From assembly GCF_000346465.2 (NCBI RefSeq), contig NC_034009.1:4142158-4206157 (forward strand): a DNA stretch of 64,000 bases, given 5' to 3'. Below the pieces are notes generated by a model. The model ran no database searches and had not been told where the DNA came from. It saw nothing but the letters and a program-made list of their open reading frames with translations. A program made the translations under genes and the position numbers. This document shows, piece by piece, positions 46,155 to 57,549 of the stretch (positions are counted from its first letter, which is position 1; each line of letters begins with the position of its first letter). The stretch is from Prunus persica. Taxonomy: Eukaryota > Streptophyta > Magnoliopsida > Rosales > Rosaceae.

Positions 46155-46743
46155 TAAGAGCACTGCTATTTCCACCCCTTGTCCTATTTTTCCACCAACC
46201 TTATCTTCAAAATTTTAAAGACAAATTTACCCCTTTGTAAAATTTGCCTCAACTTATTACATAACCCACCTATTCTACCATTTGACAAAAAGAAAAAAAG
46301 AAAAAGAACAAGAACAAGAAAGCGTACGACTCCTCAGTTGCTCACTACGCCTTAATACTCAGAACTCAATTCTGAGACATTTTTCTTCTCTCTTCATTCA
46401 ATCAAACTGTTTCTAGAGAAGAGAACAAAAATTAATTATTTTTTAAAAGCTACAAGGCATATAATAAAAAACTAAAAGATGGATAAAATCAAAATATTAG
46501 ACTAATACAACTTCTCCGATCTCAACTACTAATGGTTGACAAAGAGAATTAGCTTGAATTAATAACTAAAGGATAGGGTGGTGGACACAGTAGCACTCAT
46601 TAATAATTAAAGGGTTTTTTAGGAATTATGATGGGTGAAAAGATAAGATTGTGTTTTTCCAAATTTACATGGTGGATGAGAAGATAAGGCGGGCTGGAAA
46701 TGGGGGAAGGGAGGAATATGACAAGAAGGATGGAAATAGCATC
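46155..46743. mobile_element. MITE upstream of SPH-E
   Basis: The ends GAGCACTGCTATTTCCACCC and the inverted complement of GGATGGAAATAGCATCAC pair. The same element stands upstream of SPH-F (54805-55268) and in fragments at 53196 and 53473. Contains ACAAATTTACCCCTTTGTAA. Confidence 0.6.
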
Positions 46744-47070
46744 ACTATAACTATATATGTACCAAGATGTTAACGTATTGTTTGGATTTTTAGGAAATGA
46801 GTGAAACTAGGTTATTCTGGCACTTTTATTGCATGGAAGAATTAGGAGATGACTTATATTCTTTCCAGCTCTGATTACCTGGGAGGGGAAGGGGGGAGGG
46901 GGATATGACAGGAGGGGTGGAAATATCAACACTATAACTATACATGTACCAAGATGTTAACGTATTGTTTGGCTTTTTAGGGAATGAGTGAAACTAGATT
47001 ATTCTGGCACCTTTATTGCATGGAAGAATAAGGAAATGACTTATATTCTTTCCAGCTCCGATTACCTAAT
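46727..47070 (+). promoter_or_regulatory. Tandemly duplicated SPH-E upstream region
   Basis: Two copies of a ~170-bp unit with period ~187 (46727 and 46913), sharing CATGTACCAAGATGTTAACG, TATTGCATGGAAGAAT and TTCTTTCCAGCTC. SPH-F has a single copy of the downstream part (55335-55440). The TATA box of SPH-E (ACTATAAAACAG) follows at 47096. Confidence 0.7.
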
Positions 47071-47095
47071 ATTTAATTCACACACCAAATTGTGC

Positions 47096-47104
47096 ACTAT
47101 AAAA
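47096..47104 (+). promoter_or_regulatory. TATA box of SPH-E
   Basis: CTATAAAAC about 75 bases before the ATG; the SPH-F equivalent is GTATAAAAC at 55469. Confidence 0.7.
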
Positions 47105-47171
47105 CAGACATAACTTTGTCTAGTTTCAATAGAAAGAAAAAGAACAAGAAAAAATTGCCCTGCTTGAAAAA

Positions 47172-47573
47172 ATGAGTCCTTCTCAGAGAAATGTTGTTAT
47201 GCCTTTGCTAGTAATTCTTTTACTAACAACAAGTTCTGTGGGTGGTGCTTTCAACTTTCCTAAGCATACAGCCGTCAGAATCACCAACTTGTTAGAAAGC
47301 AACGTGGACTTGACGGTGCACTGTAAATCAAATGACAACGACCTCGGGGAGCACACAATTCGTCCAAGGGAAGAGTATGAGTTTGATTTTAAAACGAATA
47401 TTTTTGGAACCACACTCTTCTTCTGCGGGTTTAAATGGTCGAATGAATTTCATTGGTTCGATGTTTTCAGAACTAACAGGGATGATTGCAGCAGTTGCTT
47501 TTGGTCTATAATTGAAGCTGGCCCTTGCTTGTATGGTGTTGATGGTATCTGCTATCAGTGGAACAAGCATTAG
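47172..47573 (+). CDS. SPH-E, six-cysteine SPH-family secreted protein
   Basis: 133 residues, one exon. The signal peptide is residues 1-25 (VVMPLLVILLLTTSSVGG). The mature domain has VRITNLLESNVDLTVHC (C51), DNDLGE, FDFKTNIFGTTLFFC (C85), FHWFDVF, RDDCSSCFW (C106, C109), GPCLYG (C119) and GICYQWNKH (C127). It is clearly of the A-D six-cysteine type but about one third different, and closest to SPH-F. The polyadenylation signal AATAAA is at 47598. A 33-bp direct repeat (GTAATCCTCGTTCGTAATGA) follows in the 3' region. Its promoter holds a tandem duplication and a MITE. Confidence 0.92.
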   Translation: MSPSQRNVVMPLLVILLLTTSSVGGAFNFPKHTAVRITNLLESNVDLTVHCKSNDNDLGEHTIRPREEYEFDFKTNIFGTTLFFCGFKWSNEFHWFDVFRTNRDDCSSCFWSIIEAGPCLYGVDGICYQWNKH

Positions 47574-48444
47574 CTTAAATTCCAATTTCAACGTTACAAT
47601 AAAGAATTCTACTCAATTTTAGCGATGATCCACATCCATTATCTTATGGGAGAGGTTTGTCAGAAGAAAAATAAAAAAATAAATGTAATCCTCGTTCGTA
47701 ATGAATAATCTGATTATTGTAATCCTCGTTCGTAATGAACAATGCTTACTGCAAACTGCAAGTCTTTCTCTGCACACATTCTTTCTTTCTTCTTCTTTTT
47801 TGTGAGATTTGCTACCCGCGCATAGGAAGTGGGTTATATACATACATACATTCATATATTTTTGTTTACAATTTCATTCTATAAAGGGATCCCACAAAAT
47901 TATTTGAGGAACACCTTATATGGTCCGAAACAAATTTTATTTCAACAATTTGAACCATCCATTTTTCAAGTCTTCTTGCATAGATCACCTTTGCATCGGA
48001 AACTATTAACACATCTAGTTGTCATCAACAAAGTAGATGATCCTGACGGTTCTAGAAAATACTAAAACTATAACCATCGATTGAGTTATAAAATATTTTC
48101 GAATTCAATTCATTTTTGCAGGGAAAATCTTTGAACGAATACCTCAAAAAGAGACAGTTTGTATTATGAAAATACAATATTTATGGGCCCACAAGGTATC
48201 CCTAAAATAAGTTAATTTATTGAAATTCTCTATACTTGCTCATATTCTTTGTTTTTTTTTATAATGAAAATACCTCATATTTTTAATATTTATCTTCCTT
48301 ATCTTCTTTTAACAAGAAAGGAGAAGAGTAATTAACCTAATACCAGACGAAAAACATATATTTTAGAAATTTCAATTTGTACTCCGCTACTCATAAAGGA
48401 AAGGCAATAACAAATCATAGGAGAATGAAACGCTCTCAAACCCA
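47574..48444. other. SPH-E 3' region and intergenic DNA
   Basis: Contains the poly(A) signal and the 33-bp direct repeat, then AT-rich sequence with no supportable gene or repeat boundary. Confidence 0.45.
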
Positions 48445-49339
48445 AATCCTAGCCTCTCTTTAGTGCTGCAACAAGGGGGAAGGTGGTCTCTGCCAATCCT
48501 CCCTTCTCCCCTCTCCCCCTCATCTCTTCTCCTCTTCCCCCTTTTCTTTTCTCCTCTGCCCTCTTCCCTTTCAACCCCTCTTTCTCTCTCTCCGAATTTA
48601 TGGAATTTATTTTTGTTTGTTGTTTTAGGTTCTGAGGTTGCAGCAATTTTGGTGGCGTTTACTTTGTCCCCATTATGGCTTCAACGATTGTGGTAGTGGC
48701 AGAGGTGGCAGTGGCGGGCGAAATTGCTTTTTTGTTTTTGTTCGGGTTTGCCTTCTTCCGAGCCTTAGTTGTTGTCTCGGGTTGGCTTTGTTTTTGGTGT
48801 CAGTTTGATGCTTGTTTGTTGTCTTTCTGCGATAGAGTCTGCGTTTGGCTTTTCCAGACAGGCTTTTGTAAGAGACTGTCTTAGGCTTTATGTGGCTTTA
48901 AGTGAAGGTATACTATATGAGTTTGATGTTGTCGATGGATCTCTCACTATTCTTTGTAACCCCATTGTGGGATGTGGTTATTCTATTTGTATTAGAGGTG
49001 TCACATGGGACGGGTTGGCCCAGCATGGCACTAGCCCATGCCGTTTAAATGTGGCATGGCACGATGTGAGCACGAATATTAGTGGGCCGTACTTGGCACG
49101 GCATGAAAGCTTGGGAGGGTTCGAGATCAAAAAATGAGGTCCCGAGTACGGCCCATATGTCAAATTAAAACTAGAACTACATTCATATGTCAAATTTTGA
49201 AATTGTTGGGCTGGTTCTTGGGCCCGAGTACGGCCCAAGTACGAGCCATGCTCTTTTCAATGTGGACTTGGACTTTGGGTCAGATTGGGATAAATGGTTT
49301 TACTAAATGGGCCAGCACGGCCCAGCTCGATAAATTAAA

Positions 49340-50408
49340 TGTCACACCCCGGACCGGCTCCGCCGTAGCACGATATTGTCCGCTTTGGCCCTCCTCTCAC
49401 TGCCCGCACGGTTTTGTTTCTGGGAGCTCACGAAGCAACTTCCCAGGGTGGTCACCCATCCTGGGATTGCTCCAGCCTCCCACTCGCTTAACTTCGGAGT
49501 TCTTACAACTCCGAAGCCAGTGAGCTCCCAAAAGGCCTCGTGCTAGATGGATGCGGGTGTGCCATATAAGGTACATCACCCCCCTCTCCGTTGGTTTGAT
49601 GTGGGATCTTACAATCCACCCCCCTTAAGGGTCCGACGTCCTCGTCGGCACACTCGCACCACACGGCAGAGTGGCTCTGATACCAAATTGTCACACCCCG
49701 GACCGGCTCCGCCGTAGCACGATATTGTCCGCTTTGGGCCCTCCTCTCACTGCCCGCACGGTTTTGTTTCTGGGAGAGTTCACGAAGCAACTTCCCAGGG
49801 TGGTCACCCATCCTGGGATTGCTCCAGCCTCCCACTCGCTTAACTTCGGAGTTCTTACAACTCCGAAGCCAGTGAGCTCCCAATGTCACATCCCGGGATC
49901 GACTCCGCCGTAGCACGATATTGTCCGCTTTGGGTCCCCCTATCTGGCCCTCACGGTTTTGCTTCTGGGAGCTCACGAGCAACTTCCCAGTGGGTCACCC
50001 ATCCTGGGATTGCTCTGGCCCCCAACTCGCTTAACTTCGGAGTTCCTACGACTCCGAAGCCAGTGAGCTCTCAAAAGGCCTCGTGCTAGATGGATGCGGG
50101 TGTGCACATATAAGGCACATCACCTCCTCTCCGTTGGTTGATGTGTGATCTTACCGCCGTAGCACGATATTGTCCGCTTTGGGCCCTCCTCTCACTGCCC
50201 GCACGGTTTTGTTTCTGGGAGCTCACGAAGCAACTTCCCAGGGTGGTCACCCATCCTGGAATTGCTCCAGCCTCCCACTCGCTTAACTTCGGAGTTCTTA
50301 CAACTCCGAAGCCAGTGATCTCCCAAAAGGCCTCGTGCTAGATGGATGCGGGTGTGCCATATAAGGCACATCACCCCCCTCTCCGTTGGTTTGATGTGGG
50401 ATCTTACA
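49340..50408 (-). mobile_element. Cassandra retrotransposon cluster (5S rRNA-bearing LTRs), four LTR copies
   Basis: LTR copies: 49340-49613 (complete), 49689-49883 (cut), 49884-50153 (near complete), 50154-50408 (cut at one end). Between the first two is a ~75-bp internal domain, with a purine tract (TTAAGGGGGGTGG on the minus strand) beside the first LTR and a TGGTATCAGAGC primer site beside the second, so the element is on the minus strand. There is no coding capacity. Direct LTR-LTR abutments suggest unequal recombination or repeated insertion. Confidence 0.85.
49425..49520 (-). other. 5S rRNA-like promoter segment in Cassandra LTR
   Basis: The minus strand reads AACTCCGAAGTTAAGCG, then GGATGGGTGACC and CTGGGAAGT, the conserved internal control region of 5S rRNA. 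It is retroelement-borne, not an rDNA repeat, and recurs in the other LTR copies. Confidence 0.8.
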
Positions 50409-50706
50409 ATAAATGCGTTAGCGTGGCCCATTTGGCACCTCTAATTTGTATTGCCTTCATGGCATAACTTATGAATGCAATCTCCCTATCGTTTGACCCC
50501 CAAAAAAAAAAGTCAAAAGAGAAAAACAAGGATTTAGGGTTGATAGAGGTGATTAAGGCATGATATAAATGAAACGCGAAAGTAAGTATAAATAGCTATA
50601 AATTTCGAATATTGTCAATAAATGAAATGCGAAAGTAAATATATCAATTTGGGTGAACTAAACAGACTCCCACAAAGTTTTTGAAATCAGAATAGTAAGC
50701 AAATAA

Positions 50707-51110
50707 GAGCATCTACAATCATGCTCCCTATTTATTAGTTAAAATTTAGTTAAAAACACCCAAAAATATTTTAAGAGCTCTTTATAAAATTTGAACTGCA
50801 ATCATACTTTCTAGTTTAGGGAGTCATAAATATTATAATTATTTTTTAATTCAATATAATTGGTCAATCTCTATAAAAAAAATTAAATTAAAAAAATAGT
50901 TAACATTAATTAAAAGTTTAAAATATGCATAATCACAAAGAAACAATAAATTATAGGGAGCCACTAGGAGTCATTTCCCTCTCCTCAAATTTAGGAGCTC
51001 TTAAAGGTCTCTCTATTTTACGAGGTGGATAGGATGCATGGTTGTATTTTTTCAATTTCCCCTTAACATTTGTCTAAGGGGGTGATTTAGGGAGCCCATT
51101 GCGAATGCTC
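50707..51110. mobile_element. Tourist-like MITE
   Basis: GAGCATCTAC...GCGAATGCTC, flanked by TAA on both sides (50704-50706, 51111-51113), AT-rich inside; fits PIF/Harbinger. Confidence 0.7.
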
Positions 51111-53195
51111 TAAGTGATAATTTAAATGTACCAACAACATTGAAATAAATTTATAGCAATCTAAATGGGGAGCTAATTTTCCCACTATTCCTTTTATTTT
51201 TTAAAACTTTTTTAATCAATTTTGTTCTTTTTGTTCTTTCTCTTTCCTATTATACACTTACCCTAAAGTAAGGTTTTGATAATTGAAATTAAGAAAAATT
51301 AACAGAAAATGAACAATAAAAAATTAATGAAGTCCCAACAACAAAAAATAATCTTCGTACACAATTCCAACAAACTAAACAATTTTTAATTTGTGTTTAA
51401 ATACACTAGTATTTGCGACAAGTGAAGAAACAATCAATTCTCTTATCTTCCCTTCTACTCCTTCCTCCCTCCTTGCCCCTGCTTTCTTCTTGTTCCGTTT
51501 GGTTTTTTTTTTTTCCCTTCTTTTTTTGTAGACTTATGTGGGAGCAATTTTCGTCCCACAAGAATATTTTCCTAAGATTTCTTCGTCTTCTTCGCTTCTT
51601 TTTCTCTCTACAAAACAAATCGGAATAAGAGAACCACACCAAGGGGTGTTGGCCAAAGGCCCTATGATTCCTAAGTTAGGTCGAGTGTTTGTAGGAAAAT
51701 AATAGTTAACAATAGGATGGAGATTTCTCTATGGGGTGAAAACTGGGCGGTCGGAGCCTTGTGTGTGAGAGAGAGAGTATGGCGGCTAGGGTTTGTGAGA
51801 GATAATTTATGTAGAGTTTTAGATATTAATTTAGACGTACCTCAACCCTTGTGCATATCCATCTATTTATAGGTGCATTGGAGGCTAGGGTTTCAAAAGA
51901 ATAATTGCACAGATGAAAATGAATTATTCTTCCCTGATTTGGCGAGATTGGTGCAATTAGGGATTTGATTTAAATCAAATCCCTAATTAAAGCAAGAATC
52001 AAATAAATCTCATTTAAATCAAATAACCTTCCAATTAAATTGGGTAACTCCTAATTAGGTCAAATAATTCCCAAATTGATTGGCTTAATTATTTGACCTA
52101 GTACCTGAGATAATTTGCTTCCACAACTTAGTTGTGGCTGCTGATCCCATCGATTTTCACAGCAAAGCCTGTGCTAGAGGGTGGAGGAGAGTTAGAACGA
52201 GGAGCTTCATATCTAGGGGTTTATTCCCCATTGAATTTTCGTTATTCTCCTGTTCCTTGGCAGACCATAATGCTCTTATCTGTTCTTGGCACATCTGGTT
52301 GTCTCTGTTATGAATATGAATGGCTTTGGATGTGAATCATTTATGGAGTAAAGTGTTGTTGCTCCTTTAGTCGATCTGTGTTTTTAAAGTCCATAAACTT
52401 TATGCCAATTAGAGACCAAGTTTTGTCCTTGATGTAAATGACTCGATCTAGGATAACTTATAAGTTTTGTCCTTAGACGCTAGATAGGGGGTCTTTTTCA
52501 GACAAGTTCTTTGTGTTTTATTCTCTCCATATCATTTCAGCTCTAGAGCTAACTCTAGTTACTGGCGAAGCTTTAGCCATGTCCATGGTATTGCTAATTG
52601 GGATGGCTCTCTATGTACTTTTCAATTGATCTAATAAAATAATATCGCTTGTTTGGTCAAAAAATTATGTTTCAATTGCTCTCAAATGATTTCCAATCCT
52701 CAAGTAAGCTTCGAAACTGGAGAAATTCTAGAATCTCCACAACTGCCCTTAAAATTTACCTTAGATTGTTGGGTTTGATCTCACGATCCTGTAGGTGAAA
52801 ACAGTTCATGAATCTGACAACTAGAGAGAAAATTATGATATTTCAAAATTTTTTCAACCAATCTTTGTTTTTGGAAGTTGCAGACTCACACGTAGAGGAA
52901 GAATAAAGAAATTAATGCATGGTAAGAGTAGAACAGGAAAAAGAAAGAACAAAAAAGAAGAAAATTGATTAAAAAGTATTAAGCAACAAAAAGGAGTGTT
53001 AAATGGACAAAAAGGGAGTGAAAAAATCAGCTCACTTGAAATATTAATATATAAAGATGTAGTAATTGGAATCATTCAATACCTATTCTTGATAAGTAAA
53101 TATGCCATAAAAGTATAATTGAAAAAGGGCACAAATGTCTTAATCGAAAAATTAGGCTAAGTAATTATTCAAACCTGATTATGCCTCAATTACAG
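51111..53195. other. Intergenic region, possible LTR-like fragment
   Basis: On the minus strand 52100-51700 reads like an LTR or promoter: AT-rich leader, a CCTATAAATAGATG box at about 51865-51880, then CT-rich sequence. No termini or target duplication could be fixed. 52600-52660 resembles a 3' end (AATAAAATAATA). No credible protein frame. Confidence 0.35.
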
Positions 53196-53499
53196 AGTGC
53201 TGCTATTTCTATCCCCTGTCATATTTCTCCACTCATCTTATCTTCAAAATTTTAAAGACAAATTTACCCCTTTGTAAAATCACTTCTAATCACTTAGGGA
53301 ATTTGGAATGGGTGTTTGTGAAACAGCCTATGAATATCGCCACAAATTCTCACTCGACATTATTGATTTTCATGTTTGTTATGAAATGGGGTTTAATAGA
53401 TAGGGACTGTGGTTCTTATTAGGTTGGATTGGCTAATTTTTATTTTTGTAATAAAAAGATGGCTTTTTTAAGAGTGCTACTATTTCCACCCACATGTCC

Positions 53500-54230
53500 T
53501 ATTTTACATATAAAATTTCAAATTGACAACAAAAACTCAAATTAGTTTGTAAACAAACCAAACATTAGTTAATGTTTGATAACCTAACACTCTTGCTTCT
53601 TTGATCCAATCATTACTATGAATTCAATTATGTGGAATCATGATTTTAGACCTCTAAAATAAAAGGATTTTTCATAAGGAGTTCGTATCTTTTTTTGGTG
53701 CATTTTTTAGATTTTTATTTAATTTGTTATGATTTTTTTTAAGATAACAACAAAAAAGTAAGAAAAAGGATAGATGGCATTGTGGTAAGAGGACACGCGT
53801 CACCAATACAGAAAATGCACCTGAAAGATGCTGCCACTTGTCGATCAATTCAGTTTATTATGAATTTTATATGATTTCACTCCTAAAAATCTTAATAAAT
53901 ACATTAAAAATTGAAAAAATCCGTTGAAAATTCTATGAAGTCCTAGTGACATTCTCCTTGTCCTAAAGCTTCGAAATTTTTTGTTTTTACTTATAAAAAT
54001 TCAAAGTGACAACAAAAACTCAACTTAGTTTGTAAACAAACCAAACACTAGTTATTGTTTGATAACCTAACACTCTTGCTTCTTTGATCCAATCATTACC
54101 ATGAACTCAATTATGTGGAATCATGATTTTCAGACCTCTAAAATCGAAGGATTTATCTTCAAGAGTGCGTAGCTTTTTTCAGTGTATTTTTCTTATTTTT
54201 ATTTAATTTATTATGAATTTTTTATGTTAA
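53500..54230. repeat. Tandem pair of AT-rich foldback elements
   Basis: The block with AACCTAACACTCTTGCTTC and TTATGTGGAATCATGATTTT occurs twice, about 490 bases apart (53515 and 54000). Each is followed by the GAGTTCGTA...TGGTGCATTTTTTAG arm, whose inverted complement lies at 53880-53970. Same family as 25731-27260. Confidence 0.6.
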
Positions 54231-54239
54231 TGATTTCCA

Positions 54240-54715
54240 ACGGTCCCTAATTCTTCTCATAGATAGAAAATTTATTACTGACGACCATTGTTGCCCTCGG
54301 AAATAGGTTGTGATTTCCGACAAAAGTGAATATGCCCCAGGAAAAAAGCACAACTGTTACCCTCGAGTATGAATTTGGTTGTAAATATAACGGCATTACT
54401 GAGAGGACATAATTCTCCTAGAAAATAGTCAAACAATTCCGACGAAATGAGTAACCCCTCGGAAATAATCATCCTATTTCAAACAAACAAATTTTTTGTC
54501 GTTAAAAAAGTTGGCGCTAAGTTTTTCCGCCAAATAAATTACATTTCCGACGACCACAAAGACTTTTTCCAAGGGTAGTTTTTTTTATCGGAAACAAATT
54601 TCAACCCCATGACATATTTTCAACGGACAACATTTTTTAGTCGGAAAAAACACTTTTACCAGGGAATTTTAGAGCCCTCGAAAAATGTTGGTTGGTAATG
54701 ACCCCTTTTTTTTTT
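54240..54715. repeat. Repeat-like segment rich in CGGAAA/TTTCCG words
   Basis: Multiple interspersed CCCTCGGAAATA and TTTCCGACGA words in both orientations suggest a decayed foldback element; ends are not determined. Confidence 0.35.
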
Positions 54716-54804
54716 AAGTCCCCCTCCCACCCCTCCCAATAGACTAGATTAATTTAGTGTAGATTATCACTTGTGGAAAATAGCATCACTTGTAGATTAG
54801 ATTA

Positions 54805-55268
54805 AAAAGAGCGCTGCTATTTCCACCAATATCTTATTTCCCAACCTGCCTCATCTTCAAAATTTTAAAGACAAATTTACCTCTTTGTAAAATGATTTCT
54901 AAGGATTAGGGAAAAACCTCAACTCACGTAACCCACCTATACTACCGTTTGACAAAGAAAAAAAAGAGAAGAAAAAGCATACGACACCTCAGTACTCAGA
55001 AGCTATAAGGCAGAGAATAAAAAACTAAAAGATCCATAAAATCAAAATATTAGAGTAAAACATTTATCATTTTCGTCAAACACAACTTCATCATCTCCAT
55101 ATGTCAACTACTAATGATTAGCAAATAGAATTTGCTTGAATTAAGAATTAAATGGTATTTTAGGAATAATGGCGGATGGAAAGATAGGATTGTGCTTTTT
55201 CAAATTTACATGGCGCGTGGGAAGTTAAGGTGAGTGGAGAAATATGACAAGGTGGTGGAAATAGCATC
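54805..55268. mobile_element. MITE upstream of SPH-F
   Basis: Counterpart of 46155-46743, starting GAGCGCTGCTATTTCCACC and ending GGTGGAAATAGCATCAC. Its presence ahead of both E and F suggests it was carried in the duplication that made them. Confidence 0.6.
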
Positions 55269-55468
55269 ACTGACCACTAATAATTGAAGGAAAATTTAAG
55301 AATAATGGTGGGTGAAAAGATAAGGATTGTGTCCTACTGTTTGGCCTTTTAGGAAATGAGTAAAACTAGATTATTCGGGTACTTTTATTTCATGAAAGAA
55401 TTAGGAAAGGACTTATATTGTTTCCAGCTCCGATTACCTAATATTTAATGCACACAGAAAATTGTGCA

Positions 55469-55477
55469 GTATAAAAC
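55469..55477 (+). promoter_or_regulatory. TATA box of SPH-F
   Basis: GTATAAAAC, about 75 bases upstream of the ATG, in sequence homologous to the SPH-E promoter. Confidence 0.7.
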
Positions 55478-55542
55478 AGACATAACTTTGTCCAGTTTCA
55501 ATAGAAAGAAAAAAAAGAAGAAAAATTGTCCTGCTTGAAAAA

Positions 55543-55941
55543 ATGAGTTCTTTGAGAAATGTTGTTATGCCTTTGCTGGTAATTATTTTCATAACAACTT
55601 CTGTGGATGGTGCTCTCCTTGATGCTCCTAAGGACGTAGTCGTCAGAATCACCAACGCGTTACAAAACAACGTAAACTTGACGGTGCACTGCAAATCTGG
55701 CGACGACGACCTTGGGGTGCAGACACTTCGTATAAATGAAAACTTTGAGTTTAATTTCCAAACAAATATTTTTGGATCTACACTCTTCTTCTGCGGGTTT
55801 AAATGGTCGAATGAATTTCGTTGGTTCGATATTTTCACAGATAAGAGGGATGATTGCAGCAGTTGCTATTGGACTATAATTGAACTTGGACCTTGCTTGT
55901 ATGGTATTGACGGTCTCTGCTATCAGTGGAACAAGCATTAA
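55543..55941 (+). CDS. SPH-F, six-cysteine SPH-family secreted protein
   Basis: 132 residues, one exon. The signal peptide is residues 1-23 (VVMPLLVIIFITTSVDG). The domain has VVRITNALQNNVNLTVHC (C50), DDDLGV, FNFQTNIFGSTLFFC (C84), FRWFDIF, RDDCSSCYW (C105, C108), GPCLYG (C118) and GLCYQWNKH (C126). Closest to SPH-E. The poly(A) signal AATAAA is at 55970, followed by the same GTAATCCTCGTTCGTAATGA block as E. Differences from E concentrate after the signal peptide and in the segment between C50 and C84. Secreted; function unknown. Confidence 0.92.
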   Translation: MSSLRNVVMPLLVIIFITTSVDGALLDAPKDVVVRITNALQNNVNLTVHCKSGDDDLGVQTLRINENFEFNFQTNIFGSTLFFCGFKWSNEFRWFDIFTDKRDDCSSCYWTIIELGPCLYGIDGLCYQWNKH

Positions 55942-57159
55942 TTAGCTTAAATTCCAATGTCAACCTTACAATAAAGAATTCTACTGAATTTTAGCCACGA
56001 TCCATTATCTTATGGGAGAGGTTTGTCAGAAGAAAAAGAAGAATAAGGCCATTATATGTAATCCTCGTTCGTAATGAATAATCTGATTATTGTCAATTGC
56101 TATTCTTTTCTCCCCATGTACTTTCTTTCTTCTATTTTTTTCTTTTGTGGGATACACCCATTTAAATTTCACCACATGTCTATTTTAAAAAAGAAATTAA
56201 TTATTTTATTCGGAAAGACAAGGTAAAAGTTTATAGTACTGTAATAAAATAATTAAGTTCTTTTCTAAATTGGGCAAGTGACGAAATTTGAATGGGAGTT
56301 TATCATATGCTGATGTGGTATATCTATACTATTCTAACAATCATAAGGAGGATATGTTGGAGGTGATTAAGGCATGGTATATAAAAAGCTGATGGCGGTG
56401 ATCAAGCTGATGAAGAAAATTGAGGCAATAGTTTATAATTAAGCTTCTCGACTTTAAATTGTTGGCGGTCAAGGCATGCACAAGCTGAAAACCATTCTTT
56501 TGCTATAAAATGCAATGTCTCAAAGTGAAAAAATAAAATAAAATAAAATCTGTTTACGCGAATGTTGGAAATGGGAAGAGATCAAAATTCACATGGGAGT
56601 TTTGTGCCATGCCTTGTTCACCACCAAATTTGTAGTCCCGCATGGGTTGTGTCTCGAACAGATATACATGTTCCAACATATATCAGTATGTCTATTTAAA
56701 CACCATTAATCCTCATTCCATAAATAATATAGAATTCGCAGGACATAGCACTAAAATGTTGTGTGCATTTTCTGAGAGATAAACACACATATTTCGCCAG
56801 AAAAAAAATTTCTGATATGGGCGACATTCTTTTTCAAGGACATTGCAATCCAGCAAGCCTCTCTCTGCACAAAGAGTGAGTGTTTCATTACCGTTTGTTA
56901 TTTAATTTCATGCTTTTATTTCATTCCTATTGCTAGATTATTTATTTAATTAGTAGAATAAATAATCATTATAAAACTAATTGTTGTTCCGTCAACAATA
57001 TTATCAGAAAACTATCCACACAATATCATTTTTTTTTTCTTTCCATTTTTAGCCAATAGATATATAATATATATTACAAACTAACATTTTAATGTACCAG
57101 AATATTATCAGAAAACTATCCTCACGAGATCAAAAGATTTTTCCTTTTTTAACCAATAG

Positions 57160-57198
<39 letters not shown>

Positions 57199-57530
57199 CA
57201 AACCGACATTTTAATGTACCGGAAGGAGGATCATATACAGGTGCTAAGGGGTTTCGTTTAAAATATTAAATTTGACAAACCCCGATATGGTTCACTATAG
57301 TCACCCTAAGAAATGGAGATAATGGATGACGGTGGCTGATGGAAGTGATTAAGGTATGATATAAGAAGGCTGATGAAGTAATTGAATCGTGATTAGAAGG
57401 TAATTAACAATACTTAAGCTTATTAAATTTTAAATGTACCCCATCAAATTTCTCAAAAATCATCAGGATTGATGTAGGTGATTAAGGCATGATGGAAGCT
57501 GACGGAGAAAATTGAGGCATAATTGAAAGC
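55942..57530. other. Intergenic region with an orphan SPH-type promoter
   Basis: 56355-56515 carries the same modules as the G and H promoters (GGTGATTAAGGCATG, AAAATTGAGGCA, CATTCTTTTGCTATAAAATG, TATA at 56502), but no SPH frame follows. At 56996-57220 a ~110-bp segment (AATATTATCAGAAAACTATC) is tandemly duplicated around a (TA)n run (57165-57196). Confidence 0.5.
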
Positions 57531-57539
57531 CACTCTTTT

Positions 57540-57549
57540 GATATAAAAG
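57540..57549 (+). promoter_or_regulatory. TATA box and upstream module of SPH-G
   Basis: GATATAAAAGC 84 bases before the ATG, preceded by GGTGATTAAGGCATGATGG and AAAATTGAGGCATAATTGAA. The same order precedes SPH-H. Confidence 0.7.

Larger units (their letters stand above)
48993..50443. mobile_element. Non-autonomous hAT element containing a nested Cassandra
   Basis: The ends TAGAGGTGTC... and ...GGCACCTCTA are imperfect inverted repeats, and the perfect 8-bp duplication ATTTGTAT flanks the element (48985-48992, 50444-50451), the hAT signature. No transposase. Its own sequence repeats words such as GGGCCAGCACGGCCCAG. The Cassandra cluster lies inside. Confidence 0.8.
48445..50512 (+). mobile_element. 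Retroposon related to 39601-40603, interrupted by a hAT element
   Basis: The left piece (about 48445-48992) begins with the same pyrimidine-rich leader (CCTCCCTTCTCCC) followed by GTTGTTTTAGGTTCT. The right piece (50444-50512) ends in a poly(A) run. Removing 48993-50443 plus one target copy restores a continuous element of about 0.6 kb. The outer target duplication is not resolved, so the left edge is approximate. Confidence 0.55.

Noticed and set aside
49425..49520. 5S ribosomal RNA gene
   Set aside because: Only the internal control region matches, the surrounding sequence is a retroelement LTR, and the matches repeat with each LTR.
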